DNA from: Lunularia cruciata
Taxonomy: Eukaryota > Streptophyta > Marchantiopsida > Lunulariales > Lunulariaceae
Length of the DNA stretch: 64,000 bases
Reading direction: 5' to 3'
Assembly (NCBI GenBank): GCA_948567375.1
Contig: OX419756.1
Span: forward strand, 28,782,333-28,846,332
The notes under the pieces are model-generated. The model did no database searches and had not been told where the DNA came from. It saw only the letters and a list, made by a program, of their open reading frames with translations. The translations under genes and the position numbers were made by a program. The stretch's first letter is position 1. Every line of letters begins with the position of its first letter. Positions 11,420-24,531 of the stretch are shown piece by piece.

Positions 11420-13450
11420 AAGACCCTACATAAAGGATGATATTCAAAGCCATCATAAAGGTCTTCAAGTGGAAGAGGATAGCTTACCTCAACAACAACC
11501 AAGCAATCTTCTTGCACTTCATGTATGGTGGGTCTCTAATAAATGGAGCGTACATGTTCTATAGGCTAGCCATGACCATGTGAAGAGATATGAACAAGGA
11601 TGGGGAAGTAACAAATATATCCCCACTTGTAAATTTTTACATGGATTTGGGCTTTCTTACAAAGGAAGGAAGGGAGGAAGAAATTCTCTAGATAGTTCTA
11701 CTTGAAGTGTTATTTTAGATCATAACCAAAGGTGAAGGTGATATGGTAGAGGTATACCTTAGTGCATGATGAATATGCAAGCATTGGCAAATTTGTAAAG
11801 GTAGAAGAAGCCTTGAATTCCATTGGCTATAACAAGAAATTGAAGAAATTAGCACTTGTGAGGCCAGAAGGTTGAAAGCCAAGAAGGAAAAGAAGAACCA
11901 GAAAGTAGTGGAGGAGTCCCCTGCATTTCTTTATTCTATTTGCAACATAAATTCACAAAAAAGTATTTATTTGGATCTAAAAATTATTTTAAAAAAAACT
12001 TCTCCCAATGGTCTTTGCACTATAGAAGTTGAAGGTACTAAGAGTGGAAAGGAGGAAGAAGTAGAGAACTGCCTCACACTACTTGGATCATCTTTGGCAT
12101 AAGAGTAGGACAATTATGAACAATTTTAAGATGCCCAATTGCCCCACCAAGAGAATATTAGATGGTTGAGAAGGAAAAGTTGGTCAAAGGAGGGAAGGAC
12201 CAAGAAGATCTCCACCACAAAGCATAATTCCACACCAAAGGTACACAAATCAAGAACTAGGACTTCTAGGTACAAAAGATGAAAGCAATCAAGGCCAAAG
12301 AATGCCACTTGACCAAAAGGAGAACAAAGACAAAGGGCATGTAACAGAAGTGAGACATAAGGTACCTAAAGTTGAAAGCCCAATGCTTAAAGAATAACCA
12401 ATACACATGACTGAGAGGCAAAGGTACAAAAGTCAAAGGTCTAGTGCACAAAAGCAAAAAACCAATAGACATAAAAGACAAAAGAAGACCTTTGGCAAAG
12501 ACAAGGAAGGTTGAGGAAGAAGAACTTATCCAAGGAAGAGTTACCCAATGCCCCCAATCTCATATCAAATCATTCATCTGGTGAGGCTGGGGACAATGAT
12601 ACTAGAGCAACTCCTACTTAAGTCTAAAGAGCACAACAAAGAGGTAATTGATTATGCTTCCTTACTAGGGTATTTATACGAGACCTCCCATTAGGCCAAA
12701 GTAGAAAAGGAGAAGGTTGCAACAAAAGTTGCCAAGGTAATAAAGTAAAACAAGGAAGGAGGTTTGCAGGTAAACAATAGAATGTAGGAGAACTTCAAGG
12801 AGAAAGCCAGAATGCTTCACTTGAAGCTGCATAGAATAAAAGTGGAGAGGAAATCAAGAGATTGTAGGGAGAAGGGTGTATCTTTCATCTTCAGCAAAAT
12901 TAAAGGCAACAAGACTTAGAGGAGCAACTGAAGGATCTAGACAAAGAAGTAGATATCCTTCAAGGCAAATTAGAGAAGTTAAAGATAATGATGATCACCA
13001 TTGAGTTCAACACAAGGAGTACCAAGAAATAGCAAAGATCCAAATTGAAGACATGTTCATGAAATTGTATAAGAAGAGGAAGAAAGGACAATGATCAAGG
13101 CTATATGAAGGAGGAAGTGATAGCAAAGGTGCATCCAATTTGTACAGGCATTAGAAGAAAAGACAATGATCCAAAGGAAGAAGCAAGAGATTAGTTTGTG
13201 GGCCTCATGGAGAAGGCAATTGAAGTTAGACCGCATAGGACCAAGCTCTACAAATTGAATCTATAGATTCAAACTCTAGAGGCAAAGGTCTACTTGAACA
13301 AATAAGCTTGATCAGTTGGAAATTTGACTAAGTGAACACATAAATATGAATTTCACTGAATCAATAGATACACTCTTCCAATTTGCAAATTACAAGGAGA
13401 AGGTAGACATGTTGATTAGAATTATGAGAGACAATAGTAGTTCTTTGTGA
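11420..13450 (+). pseudogene. Decayed ORF remnant resembling the LTR A protein
   Basis: Plus-strand frames at 11430-11700 give QAIFFLHFMYGGSLINGAYM, then a stop, then SPLVNFYMDLGFLTKEG. These align in order and spacing with QAVFFHQMFARVPMNWAK and APFAAHFYFRLNLLSKDE of the ORF in LTR A. Downstream to about 13450 the sequence stays Lys/Glu-rich with many stops, as expected for a decayed coiled-coil tail. No LTR A ends were found around it, so it may be a distant relative or the host-gene lineage from which the LTR ORF came. The similarity was judged by eye and is modest. Confidence 0.4.
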
Positions 13451-16400
13451 TAGTTTAGCTTAAGATCTTTGTTGTCTCATACCTTTAGACTATAGGCCAA
13501 AGGTAGAGAAAGTGTAAATAATCAAAGTATAGGTGACCTTTGGCACGAAAGGCCTTTGGTATGAAAACCACTTTGGCATGGAAGACCATTTGGGTAAAAC
13601 TTATTTGCAATGGTAGGAAACATTTTGCCCAAAGGCATTTGGGGTCAGAAATTTGAAGGTAAGTAAAAATTTATCAGTTATGAAAAGGAAAGATCTAACA
13701 CTTCTATGATATGCAAGGCACTAAAGTAGGCAACATTAGCATAAGATAAGGTAGGAAGTTAGGATTAGCATTGTACATTGTAGATACAAACCCAAGATTT
13801 CCGTAATTCTCCAACCATCAGACCCCTTTTTTGGAAAAATTTCTTATTTGTTTCAAAAAAGATATTGAATGGTAAAAGAAGTACTTTTGTTGAATTAAGA
13901 CTTAAAGATAATTATTTAAGTTTTACTCATAATCTTTTGTCTTCTTCTTTTTTGCTATTCATAGTAAAAGAATATAAGAACTATACAAGTTATTTTTGAA
14001 GTTTATCAAAATTTGAGTAGTGAAGCCTTGGTTTAATAATATTTCTTATGCATTTGATTGAAGTTGAGACTTTAAGTTTCTTGAGAGAGAACTTAGTTGA
14101 ATTGCTTTTCAAAGCCTTGAGTGTCTAATAAACAACAGAAAGAGCTAGTAAAGGCATTGAGCCTCTATTGGAGCATTGAACCATAAAAACCATGCATTTA
14201 TATAATTGGTAATATATCAAATTCATTATAAATCTGTGACTTAAAAGGAGGAAGAAGAAACATCTAATGGAAAGATGGCTCTAATAGTCTAATAATAAGC
14301 TAGAAGAAGAATATTGAATAAGCAAAGAAAAGATAAAATATTAGAGAAAATCTCATAGATAATACTTATAAAGTTTACAACAAAATTGGAGAAGCCTAAG
14401 TTTCAAGTGAACTATGAGTTGTAGAAAGCACAAGGAACAAAATGACTATTTGTTTCCATTTTCTTTGACTTTGTTATCACACGTAAACATTCAGAGTAAT
14501 TAAAGCTTCCTTTCTTAGAATGATTTCCCTTTTCAAGTTATATTTTACGGTTTTAGCTTCATATAAGTTTGATATCCTAAGAGATGTGACAGAGAAGAGA
14601 AAGAGAGAAGGAGATATGCTATAGTTATTATGAGGTAGTGAATCTAACCATAATAGCTGGAGCATATCTCCTTTCACCTTTTAAACCTCCGTATCTTAGC
14701 TTTAATAATTGTAAAAAGGTATAAAGCCTCTTAAGTAGAGGTGACAATTCTACCATAAATTACAAAAACTATAGAGGAGTTGAATATAAATTAAAATCGT
14801 CACTTTTAGGTGGCATTTTTTTACATTGAATATTTAATAATCATACATCAAGAACTACCATTGACCGTTCTTGGATAGAAATTCTAAGTTCTTTGTTATG
14901 ATAAGTTGCAAAACCATTGCTGCAAACGTATCATAGATGGTTTACTCTTGAGTGCCACCATTATCCACTCGGTTGACATAAAATTTTCTGCTTTTAGGTA
15001 ATGGGTTTTTTTTGTCTATAATCTTCTTGGACGTACGCATAAACATAAAAGCCTATCACCAAAAATTCTTTGAATAGATTGAAAATGACAACTTTGATGC
15101 AAAAATTTGGAGATCAAAGGGTGCATTTTTGCAAGTTGAAAACATTAGTCCTTACTAAAGCAGCGTGTGCTTTAAACTTTCAAAATGAGTGAAATTCAAG
15201 TGTTAAATTTCATGATTGATGGAATTTTTTTTTACTTATACAAAAAGCTTTCTAACACCCTTTGTGCACATGTAACCAAATTTTGAACTTTTGGAGTTGG
15301 AGAAAATAAGGAGATGAAATTTCAATTAAACTGACATGTGATTATTTGAATCAAAGGAATATCATGTCAATTTTGAAATTTGTCGATAGGAATATCAAAT
15401 TTTGTCAAATGTAAGTATTATTTGCTTGCTGAAAATGGAACCACCCTCATGATTACACTTCTAAAGAGAAAGTGAAATTTAGATTAGGGGAAGTTGGAAG
15501 AGATGGTTATGATACAAAGCCACAAAAGCCTCGAGGAGTTGGTTATGGTATATTTCTACACTTGAAATCTATTTGAAAATCACCCTCAGTTATTTAAAGG
15601 AGGATTTTATCAAGTTCTTGAACTGTTAGCTTCAAGAAGTGTCAAATTCTTTTCTACAAGCAAATCTTTCTATCTTCAAAGGTGCAAAGATTAGATTATA
15701 GAGTTGATATTTGAAAGTTTGTAGGTTCTTTCAAGATAAAAATAAAACAATTTATTGGTACTTCTTTAGAGGTTTATGTGGTTTTGTTCTCTTGTCCTTA
15801 TATTGGAGCCTAAGACTCGTCGTCGACAAGGGTAGACCTATCGAAAGAGATAAAAGAGTACAGATTTGCAACAAGTACCTTTATACTTATGTTGATGCTT
15901 TGAGAGAATTATTCAAGGAATTACATGCATGAAACAAAAAATCCCCATGCGTGCTATCTCATATCTATTAGAACAGTGAAGGCTATATCTTCATGGAGTA
16001 CTAATGATATTCACTATTCTTCGTAGAGTAGTGAAAATTCTAGGATAGATCAAGATGTTTTTACATGATAATAAGTAGAGGTCCAGATGAGAATAAACCT
16101 TAAGGTATACTTGACATTTAAAGTATTATTGAACTTAAACATAGCTACATATGGAAAATTCTAGAATATTTTATTTTTTTGTTCAAACTTAGAGACTTTC
16201 TATATCTTTGTTGTTGTTTCTATATTTTCTATCAAGTGCATCTATCTATTCATTGGTGATATAACAAGACTTCATAATTTAAATTTTAGTAGCATATAAC
16301 TTCGTATTAGAAAATTTCTTGCTAGTTCTTGAATGGTTAATTGAGCGGAACTAACATTTGGAAATTAGTTTGTAGATTCTCGGACTTGTATATCAAATTC

Positions 16401-17000
16401 ATAAATTCAAGAATGTTTTCTATGTTATAGTTCTTGCCTTCGCTCCTATAAATGCCCTAGGTTTACTTTGTCATCTCAGGTTATAGGAACAAACTGGGTC
16501 TGATTCAGCTTCATTCGCCTGCACATTCACCAATGGAATAGTATATAAGTTTTATAAATTAAGTATATAAGTATATAAATTTTTTTATTTTTTTTTCAGA
16601 TTACAGTTTCAAATTTTCTAAACACTCAAGCTCGCTAATTGGTTTCCGTTGGTGTTACATCCAATATAATTTCCTATCCACTTGGTATTTTTCTAGAAAT
16701 TTGAAATACTGTAGAGTTGTAATTATCTATTTTACTCTACCGGAACTGCTAAATACAGACAACCCCATAAAAAGTCTTTTAAAAAAAACAACTTACAGAA
16801 AAATCTATATAAAGTTTTTGTACATCTTGTTACTCATTCTCGATGATAATCAATTCGGACAGCGTCTGACTAAAAAACTTTACTCTTTCAAGATTTAAAA
16901 AAATAAAAATAAACAATGAATATGTTAAATAAGCCATAAATCACTCTATCACAATTTATTTGCTCTTATCGTGATGCACTATCTTCTTTACACCATCATA
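13451..17000. other. AT-rich intergenic DNA
   Basis: No coding region or terminal repeat recognised. The only structured item seen is the foldback at 14610-14671. Confidence 0.5.
14610..14671. repeat. Imperfect 23-bp foldback
   Basis: GGAGATATGCTATAGTTATT and the following ATG pair with the reverse complement of CATAATAGCTGGAGCATATC plus TCC. Twenty of 23 positions match across a loop of about 16 bases. It could be a small MITE remnant or a hairpin-forming transcript; no target-site duplication was identified. Confidence 0.55.
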
Positions 17001-19219
17001 TAATCATGGACGCATATTAAATCCAGTATCTTTTCCCGGACGATCAAACCCTATCTTCACGACTCACGAGGGGTACCTTTAACGGGACCGGTTGTGCACA
17101 TAGCGTGCATGGCAGGACTTAACAGTACCCAAACTTGGCGCTTAGACTTAACGCAGCCCCAAGTTAGCCAAAGATTTAGCATTAGGATGCCACGTGGACA
17201 CATGGAACCTGCCAATCACAGTTGGCAACAGTCCAGGTAGTGTTGGCAAGTGATTACTACACGATAGATAATATACTGTAGATAATCTAGTCGGTCGAGT
17301 CGGCAGAGAAAGATTCCATATTCGGCATCTCAACTTGTCGATATCTCAAGTTGTGCCAAAAGACTTAACACTACAGATTCTTTGCAAATTTAACATGGCA
17401 CGTCAATCCATTTCACGAACACTTCAGTTCTTTAAAATGTTTTCAGTACCGCACAGGGATATGTTCTTTAAAAATGTCACTAGTCACCGTTGATTCGGTA
17501 TCCAGACCAGGAATTTTACTTTTCAATGAGCCTATAAATATTTGTTTTCTTTGGTAAACAGGACTAGAAATCAGGATTTTACTTGTTTATGCGTCCTTTG
17601 TGCGGGTTAGATGTTTGATGTCATATTATTAGTTACTAAGGATGTTGTTACGGAGGTGATAGACTCTAGGGGAAAAATATTCATTGGTTGATAGACAATC
17701 ATAGAAACTCGAGTTCTCAACAATATCAAAGTCCTACTACTTTGATCTTAACTTCAAATCTTCGACTCCAACCGATGCCTCCCAAACCCCACCCTGAAGT
17801 ACTCGACTCGAGCCGATGCCACTCATCATAGCCCAAAAACCCTGACCTAAGGTCGATCTCAACTAAGGCCTCTATGCTTTGATATGAACCGTGTTGCTGA
17901 ACACGAAATCACGACTTCAATTACTACAAAGGTACATCACGAGGACCACGTGACTCCGAAGAGTGCTGTTAAGTATATTGGTTAACTTGGTATACCATTA
18001 AGTCGAAGTGCCAAATATGGGGTACTATGAAGGCTTTACAGTGTACGTGAGAATCGACATTGCCATAAAGCGCCTTTAAAAACAAGGACAATATGTTATA
18101 ATAATATGTTACTCGCATGATACACTCTAAAAAAGGAAGAATTCATTTAGGTCTCGATTAATAGATTAACAATGAACGTTGGTTTCTTTTTTCTAGGAAA
18201 GACGACCCTATGCGGTCTTGTGAACACTTACAAAGAACAATCTTAAGTATTTGCCAAATGGCTGCAATATAGAATTTACGCATCAGTGCATGGCGTCAAG
18301 TTTACAAGGTTCCTGTTAAGTCTTTCGGCCAACTTGGGGTCGCTAAGTCGAAGTACCAATTACGGGATAAAATTAAGTCGTTCTCTACAAATCGTCAATT
18401 AAAATGCGAACCTTCAAGGCTACGAGGTACGCAGGTAGGTGCACGAAAAGACAAAGTCGACGATTGGTTCCTATCTGCATTAGCAAGCATACCATGATTT
18501 GGACTGTCGGCATCAAGCAGTGTTGCAAATGCCTTGTCTTACGTGTACTTTGGTCACATTCAACGCGGTTAGATGAAAACTTCGTAGAGTAGTTCCCAAG
18601 GTAGGTTGGAAGTGTACGCGTTAAGAAGATTCCCGAACGCGCAGAATGCAGCTTCTGAGGGACTAAAGGTTGTCCGCGAGTGAAGTGGGGTTACACGATT
18701 CACCTGCGGGCCAATCCTGCGGTTTCCCTCCTCCACCAGTGCCGGACGTTCGTTCTTTCAGCCGGAGATCGGCAGATCAAGAAGGTACCCCAGTACCGGG
18801 GGACGGGTCCCTGGGCTTCGGGGCTAAGTTCTATATATCATGGAGTTGTGGTACGTTAGTATCAGGGCTCAGCGAATTATTTTCATTGGTCGGCGTCCTG
18901 ATTTTGACATATTCGTTGTTTGATCGCTAGATTGAGTTCAGAAAGGAGAAGATTTACCATCGGCTTCGCTACGACTTTTCTGTCAGAAATTGATTGCTTC
19001 CTGAAGCAGGTGTATAAACTAGGCTAGTTGTACAATCTTGCCTACAGTAATTTGATCCATTTTGTAGTCTTCGATCGGAGGATTTCGTTCCGGGAGGTCG
19101 AGGAAATCCGGGGTTTTGAAGTGTTGGATTTGGTGATCAAAGAAACGAAATTTTGTGACCTGGTCGGAGGGAGGGTTTTAGTTATCGAGTGAGACCGTCG
19201 AAAGATTTGATTCGTGGAA
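17001..19219. other. Upstream region of the C2-domain gene
   Basis: Less AT-rich and apparently single-copy DNA, rising in GC content toward the gene. A TATA-like CTATATATCA lies at 18831-18840, about 380 bases before the start codon, and could be the core promoter; this is a guess. The short open frame at 18670-18930 lacks an ATG. Confidence 0.3.
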
Positions 19220-20101
19220 ATGGAGGAGAGAACTGTCGAATTGACGATAATTTCAGCTAATGATCTGAAGAAGGTTGTGAAATTCGGGAAGCAGACGTGT
19301 TATGCTGTGGCGTACATCAATCCGAAGAAGACCAAGAAGACTAGGAAGGACTCGGACGGAGGAACCGACCCGTCTTGGAATGACAAACTCGTTTTCACGT
19401 GCGAAGAGCAACGCTTGAGGGCAGGGGAATCGGCCTTCACCATTGAGCTTTACAGCGATGGTACATTCAGCGATAAGTTGATAGGCACGGTTACCGTACC
19501 TCTGTCCGACATTGCAAACGAAGCGTTGTCAAAAACTGTCAAGAATGAAGGGGAAGAGAAAGAGGGAGAAGAGAAAGGGGAGAAGGAGGAGTCGAAAGGA
19601 GTCCACGATGCTCAATATTTGGCATTTGAGGTGCGCCGGCCGTCGGGTAAAGCTAAAGGTGTTCTCAATGTGGCGATCAAGCTCGGTGAGAAGAGAACAA
19701 TTCAAATGTATCAAAATCAGCCTCCGGGTGCACACAACGGTCAGACAAGCTACCAGGCTCAAGTTCCATACCCCGCGACGGGCTACCCAAATCAAGGTCC
19801 CGGTTATCCTAACCAGTATGGTCAGCCCCAACCATATGGGCCACCCCAACCATATATGGCTCCTCCTCCTCCTCAATATGGAAACCAGTATCCTCAACAA
19901 GGTCCTTACTACCCTCAGCAGCCCGCTCCTTATTACCCTCAACAGCCACCTCCTTATTATCAACAACAAGCACCAAGGAGAGGTGGCGGCGGTGGAATGG
20001 GATTAGGCCTCGGTGCAGGTTTACTGGGAGGTGCACTCGGTGGACTGCTGGTTGCAGATATAGTTGATGATATCGGTGATGACTGCGGTGACTTTGAGTG
20101 A
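19220..20101 (+). CDS. SRC2-like C2-domain protein
   Basis: An intact single-exon gene of 293 codons. Residues 1 to about 150 form a C2 domain of the plant SRC2/cold-regulated type, opening with VELTIISANDLKKV and containing a DPSWND strand typical of C2 folds. A Glu/Lys-rich insert (about residues 110-128) lies in a loop before the last strands (YLAFEVRRPSGKAKGVLNVAIKLG). Residues about 160-255 are Pro/Tyr/Gln-rich repeats (PYYPQQ, PPPYY). The C-terminus is Gly-rich and hydrophobic (GAGLLGGALGGLLVADIVDD), the hallmark tail of SRC2 proteins. Family members bind membranes, often in response to Ca2+, cold or pathogen cues, and some traffic from ER to vacuole. The start is the ATG at 19220 (an upstream in-frame GTG at 19214 is not a plausible start). 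No frameshift; likely functional. Confidence 0.9.
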   Translation: MEERTVELTIISANDLKKVVKFGKQTCYAVAYINPKKTKKTRKDSDGGTDPSWNDKLVFTCEEQRLRAGESAFTIELYSDGTFSDKLIGTVTVPLSDIANEALSKTVKNEGEEKEGEEKGEKEESKGVHDAQYLAFEVRRPSGKAKGVLNVAIKLGEKRTIQMYQNQPPGAHNGQTSYQAQVPYPATGYPNQGPGYPNQYGQPQPYGPPQPYMAPPPPQYGNQYPQQGPYYPQQPAPYYPQQPPPYYQQQAPRRGGGGGMGLGLGAGLLGGALGGLLVADIVDDIGDDCGDFE

Positions 20102-23100
20102 AAATTTGTGTCTCATTAGGTGTTTCTGGTTACAGATGGTATAGATATCTGTGTTTTCTGTCTTTCTGTAAATTAAGTAGTCGAGGGGAGTTTTTTAGTC
20201 GGCTGGGTGGCGACTCTACAGTCTCCGGAAGGAATTTAAGTGTACACTAAGGTATTATTCTACGAAAGCGTAGAGACTCTGTTGGATTGTTATCATCCAT
20301 AGATCCGGATCGGTCAATATTTGATTTTTATTTCAGGTTCATTTAGCTACGTACTGAAGCTCGCTTATTTCTCCTGTGAGTCGTGTGGAATCTGATGGAT
20401 ATGTCCTTGAAAGTGATTCTGTCGCTGTGTCAGGAATTGCATTGCACTAGTCTCTTCTTTCACACCAGCGTCACCGAAAGCATTAATCAAGACCGTATCT
20501 CCTTTTGGTTGAGCGTAATTAGAGTATGCAATGAAGGAAAGTTTACGTATACCATATAATCACTGCCCATGTGCTCAAACGATCTGCATATGTTCACTCA
20601 CTTGGAAATCTCATTTTGGTACTTCTGTTGCAAGGGGACACGAAGTTTTTCATGTTCTTCCTTTCCTTCATCGAATTTGCGGGCGAAGAGTAAGGATGTT
20701 TTCGGCTATTCTTTCTTACAGACCACCTCTCTACGGTGAATTGTAGAACACGGCCAGGAGACGTAGATAAATGTGAAAGGTTTAGACGGAATCAATGAAT
20801 TGAATAGTAAATTACAGATTATTCAACCCTGCGGTGGATACAATCGTGCACGACGGAGACTCTCTTTGCATTATCGTAACCAGATCCCACATATCAATGT
20901 GTATTCTGGCCAATCTGAGTGATATTCTGAATCAGACCAGTGACTTTCGATAGGTCAGTTGAGTCTGAAGTAGTGCTCCCAAGGACTGTACCGAAACACA
21001 TCAATAATTGATAGTTCAGAGAAGCTTACATGCTACTAGATCTCACGAAGTGCAATATCACTCCGAAGTGGTCATAGTCCTGATCGCTAGTTCAGGGCTG
21101 GTTACAGGGTACTAGATCTCATGGGACACTCGCCGCGCGTATAATCAAAATCGATATGACGTATCACGAAATATGAGCCGGATAATATGTAGATAAGTGC
21201 GTTGTATTGCAGTGGGTCTATAAGAAAGAACGGCTGCAAGGTACTAACCTTTGTCCTGGTCTCAATGCAACCTCCACGCGAAGTGGGATCCCCAGCTTGG
21301 GCTCCCCTACTTGAGAAAATAAGACCCGGAAAGAATTATACTATATTCGAAGAAGAATGCACACACTCGCAAGAACCTCAAGACAGTTGTGATCGGAGAT
21401 GTGAAGACGGGTTCTTCTGTCGAGTGTCACCATCTGTCTGGTTCATCACATAACTTTATCGTACACAAAATATATATAAGGTTTCTTCTTTGCAGAGTAG
21501 TTCTGTACACTACTGATGCCTCAGTAGTTATCTGCTGAACACTGGTAGTGAGCAGTTAGGTTGGTAACCGCGGTCTGGGATGGAGAGGTAATGGACAGTA
21601 TGTCGTGGAGTGATCCCCAGTGGAAGTGTAAGTTCCCTTGAACACGGCGATGTTTGTAGTAGTCCAGCAGTTCCACTCATTAACGCATTACGCTATGACC
21701 TTCATGTCTGTAAATGTATCACAAAGACTCTAGCAAGTGAGATAAAGTTCTTACCCAAAACCCCAATAATGCCAGCTTCCAAGCCTGAATCTCTGGCGAG
21801 TCAGGATGTTGGAGCCAATGACCTCAGCCATCCTGCTCCGGAGTGTCCATCAGGTTCTGAGCCAATAGTTTGTCAGGTTCTTTACATGTCACAAGATCTA
21901 TTAAGGAAGTCCTTAACTGATTTCTGAGGTGCTGAGAGTCGGCATGTGTCTCCTCGGCTAGCTGAGAGCATCGATCTAGGATTATATGCTTGGCTGCACG
22001 TAGAAGTTTCAGAGGTTCATACTTCCCAGAAGTCCTCCACCGAGAAGGGCGTATCTTGATTATCGTTGTTCACTATGTTCAGGTGAGGGAAATCAAGGAC
22101 TGCACCGTACAGATCACTGCAGCTTCTTTCATAAGACCCTACATAGAAAAACTCTTTTGCACTGTTCATTTCTCCCAAAGATATGCCACTTCTACTACAT
22201 TATAAATGGGACTTATGCTTAATTCGGGAATAATTCGGGAATCAGCAACTCGTCGGTTCTGAGAAAGTACTGCTACAGTAACTTCACGCCATTCCAAATC
22301 ATATGCTTGTGCAAGATACATAGTCCTATCATGGATTTCGTGAATTACTCACATAAACTGCTTGCTAGTATAAAAAATTGGCGACTTAGAGTTCATAGCG
22401 GCGTTCATAACTGGCGAGTTCATAGCTGTGCTTTGACGCTTCTGGGATTAACACATCTGCGGCGACCTCAAGTAAAATTTCTGCGGATATCTGAAGCTAC
22501 AGAATGTCTGTTTCTCTGCATCCCTTGTTTAAGCTTCTTGGCCGATACTTCTGTGGCGAGAAATAACATGTTTCCTTCCCACTTTCTCTATGGTAATGGT
22601 ACACTATCATCGATGCTTTGACTGGCCGAGTCTCGCGAGCACGTGATGTCTTCTCCGTGGTTACAGGTGCAGAGTTTGAGTTTCAACTTTCTCGATCTGG
22701 ATGTGCGGTTCAATGTGATGCAAAAATGGGAGCACTAGTGTTTAAAGTGAAAGCACGAGTGTAAACTTTGCTGACCCGGTGTGACACACAACGCTATGTA
22801 AAAGTATAAACACGGATTGGTACTATGAGATGTCGTGACCGATCTACAGTGCAGTTCCCGCAGCCTGATGTATTTCTGTGGATTTAGAAACAACTTTTAG
22901 CATGCGGAAGCGTGTTATATGCAAGATACTGCACCATGATGTTCTTTACGGTTGGAACTATCACTATACAGTCCTTTATTAAAAAACAGTAGTTCGCAGA
23001 TAGTGCCAAGATAGCCCGTCAATTTACTGAATAACAACGTCATGTGAGGATGAATGAAGACAGACAGTTCGGCAACGTATTTGCAGAGTAAAGTCGACAG

Positions 23101-24531
23101 ATGTAGTGCCAACTTACCTTTTAATATTTCTTTTAGCAAAAGCTCATTCGGGCTCTGTCAGTATTTCCATGAGACTACCAGTCCCTGAAGAGATTATTCT
23201 CATCCACTTGGATTCATCCCTTTTGTATCACGTCCCAAGTGCACTTTTTTCAACACATTAATCACATGTAGATGCTCATGTCTTGATCTTGTGCATGAGG
23301 TGAACTCACTACTTTCGAGTATTTTATCTATATTATATACAGGTATATCCAGACACTCTTTTTCTTGTGAATAGACTGTTTATAGATCCGCTAAAACCGT
23401 GTCGGGGAGGACACCACTAGAACATGCACTACTTCAAGTAGAAGCGCTACTTCGACACGAACAGCCGGGAAAGAACTGTACTGTGCGGACATGGGACCCA
23501 CATGCAGCACGTGGTTCAAAGTGCTCGGTGACATGTGCCACACCTGAACTCCCATATCAGTGGATCGTATGGTGCACCGCGAAGAGTACAAGTCAAATAC
23601 AGTTAATACTTTCACGGCCCAAGCTTTGCACGGCGAGTTCCAAGTTAAACTTCACCTCAGAGTTCCTGAAGGACTTGCTCCGACCATTTTACTGGTTGGT
23701 AGCGGTCCCCTGTAAGTCTTCCCTGCGTGCTTCTTCTAAAGGAGCTGTACTCTAAGTTGGAGAACTCGCATGTAAACGGCACCAGCGTCTGGTATCTGGC
23801 CGGCGTAACCTGTCAAGGGTCCGTGCAAGTCTAAGATTTATCGAACTTGAGATCCAAGGATGTTGAGTTAGTCAAAAAGCTGAACTGTACTTTGAAGTCA
23901 CCGAGCAGTAAGGAGGACTTGAAAGAATTTCTCAGTGAGTTACCGAGAAGTGAAGTGAAGCGGGAACGGACAATTACAGGAAATCTAAACGAGTGATGAG
24001 AGAGTTCGCGGGGCTCCACGTCCTCTCCCCTCCACCACACAGAGCTCGGATTCACGCGAGAAGATCTTTTCCTCTGCGCTTGCGATTGCCATCTCAGCCT
24101 CTACCTATCACCCCTTCTTCTGGATGGGATGCGATCGTGGTTGGATTTGGACAACTCGTAATTGAGTGAAAGAAACCTCAATGGAGTACACTTCCCAGAA
24201 TGTTGCAGCGACTTTTAGATGCCCTTAGATACCGTCAAAACTGTTGCCACTCTTCCGGTCGCTCGTAGTCCCTAGATAAACTAGGAAAGGTTCACCGGGA
24301 TTGGTCTCAGGGTTAGAACTTTTGTCGACTCAAGAGTACTATACTTGCATTCTTTCTGCTCCAACATGCGCGGAAGTCTGGCCTCGCAATCTACGAGAAT
24401 TTTAGTGGAATATAGTATGTCATGGACCTGAGAGAATTGAGTTGAGTTTCTTCTGAGTGCTGCTGAGTGTGCGTGCGTGAGTGGGTGCGCACATCTTCAG
24501 TGTTTGAAGATCCCACTCGGAACCTGGTCGC
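20102..24531. other. Intergenic region between the two host genes
   Basis: About 4.4 kb, not visibly repetitive and without a recognised gene. It should include the 3' UTR of the C2 gene and the promoter of the helicase gene. Short open frames (21202-21453, 23399-23755) have no recognisable domains. A 48-codon ATG frame at 23569-23715 ends at a perfect GTAAGT donor-like site, so an unrecognised or decayed exon is possible. Confidence 0.4.

Noticed and set aside
18670..18930. 86-codon frame with a hydrophobic end upstream of the C2 gene
   Set aside because: It has no ATG, a stop lies just upstream, and no family is recognisable; most likely upstream untranslated or promoter DNA.
21202..21453. 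Cys-containing 83-codon frame, with a faint PGKN similarity to the frame at 23399-23755
   Set aside because: The shared stretch is only about ten residues and the frames share nothing else; chance cannot be excluded.
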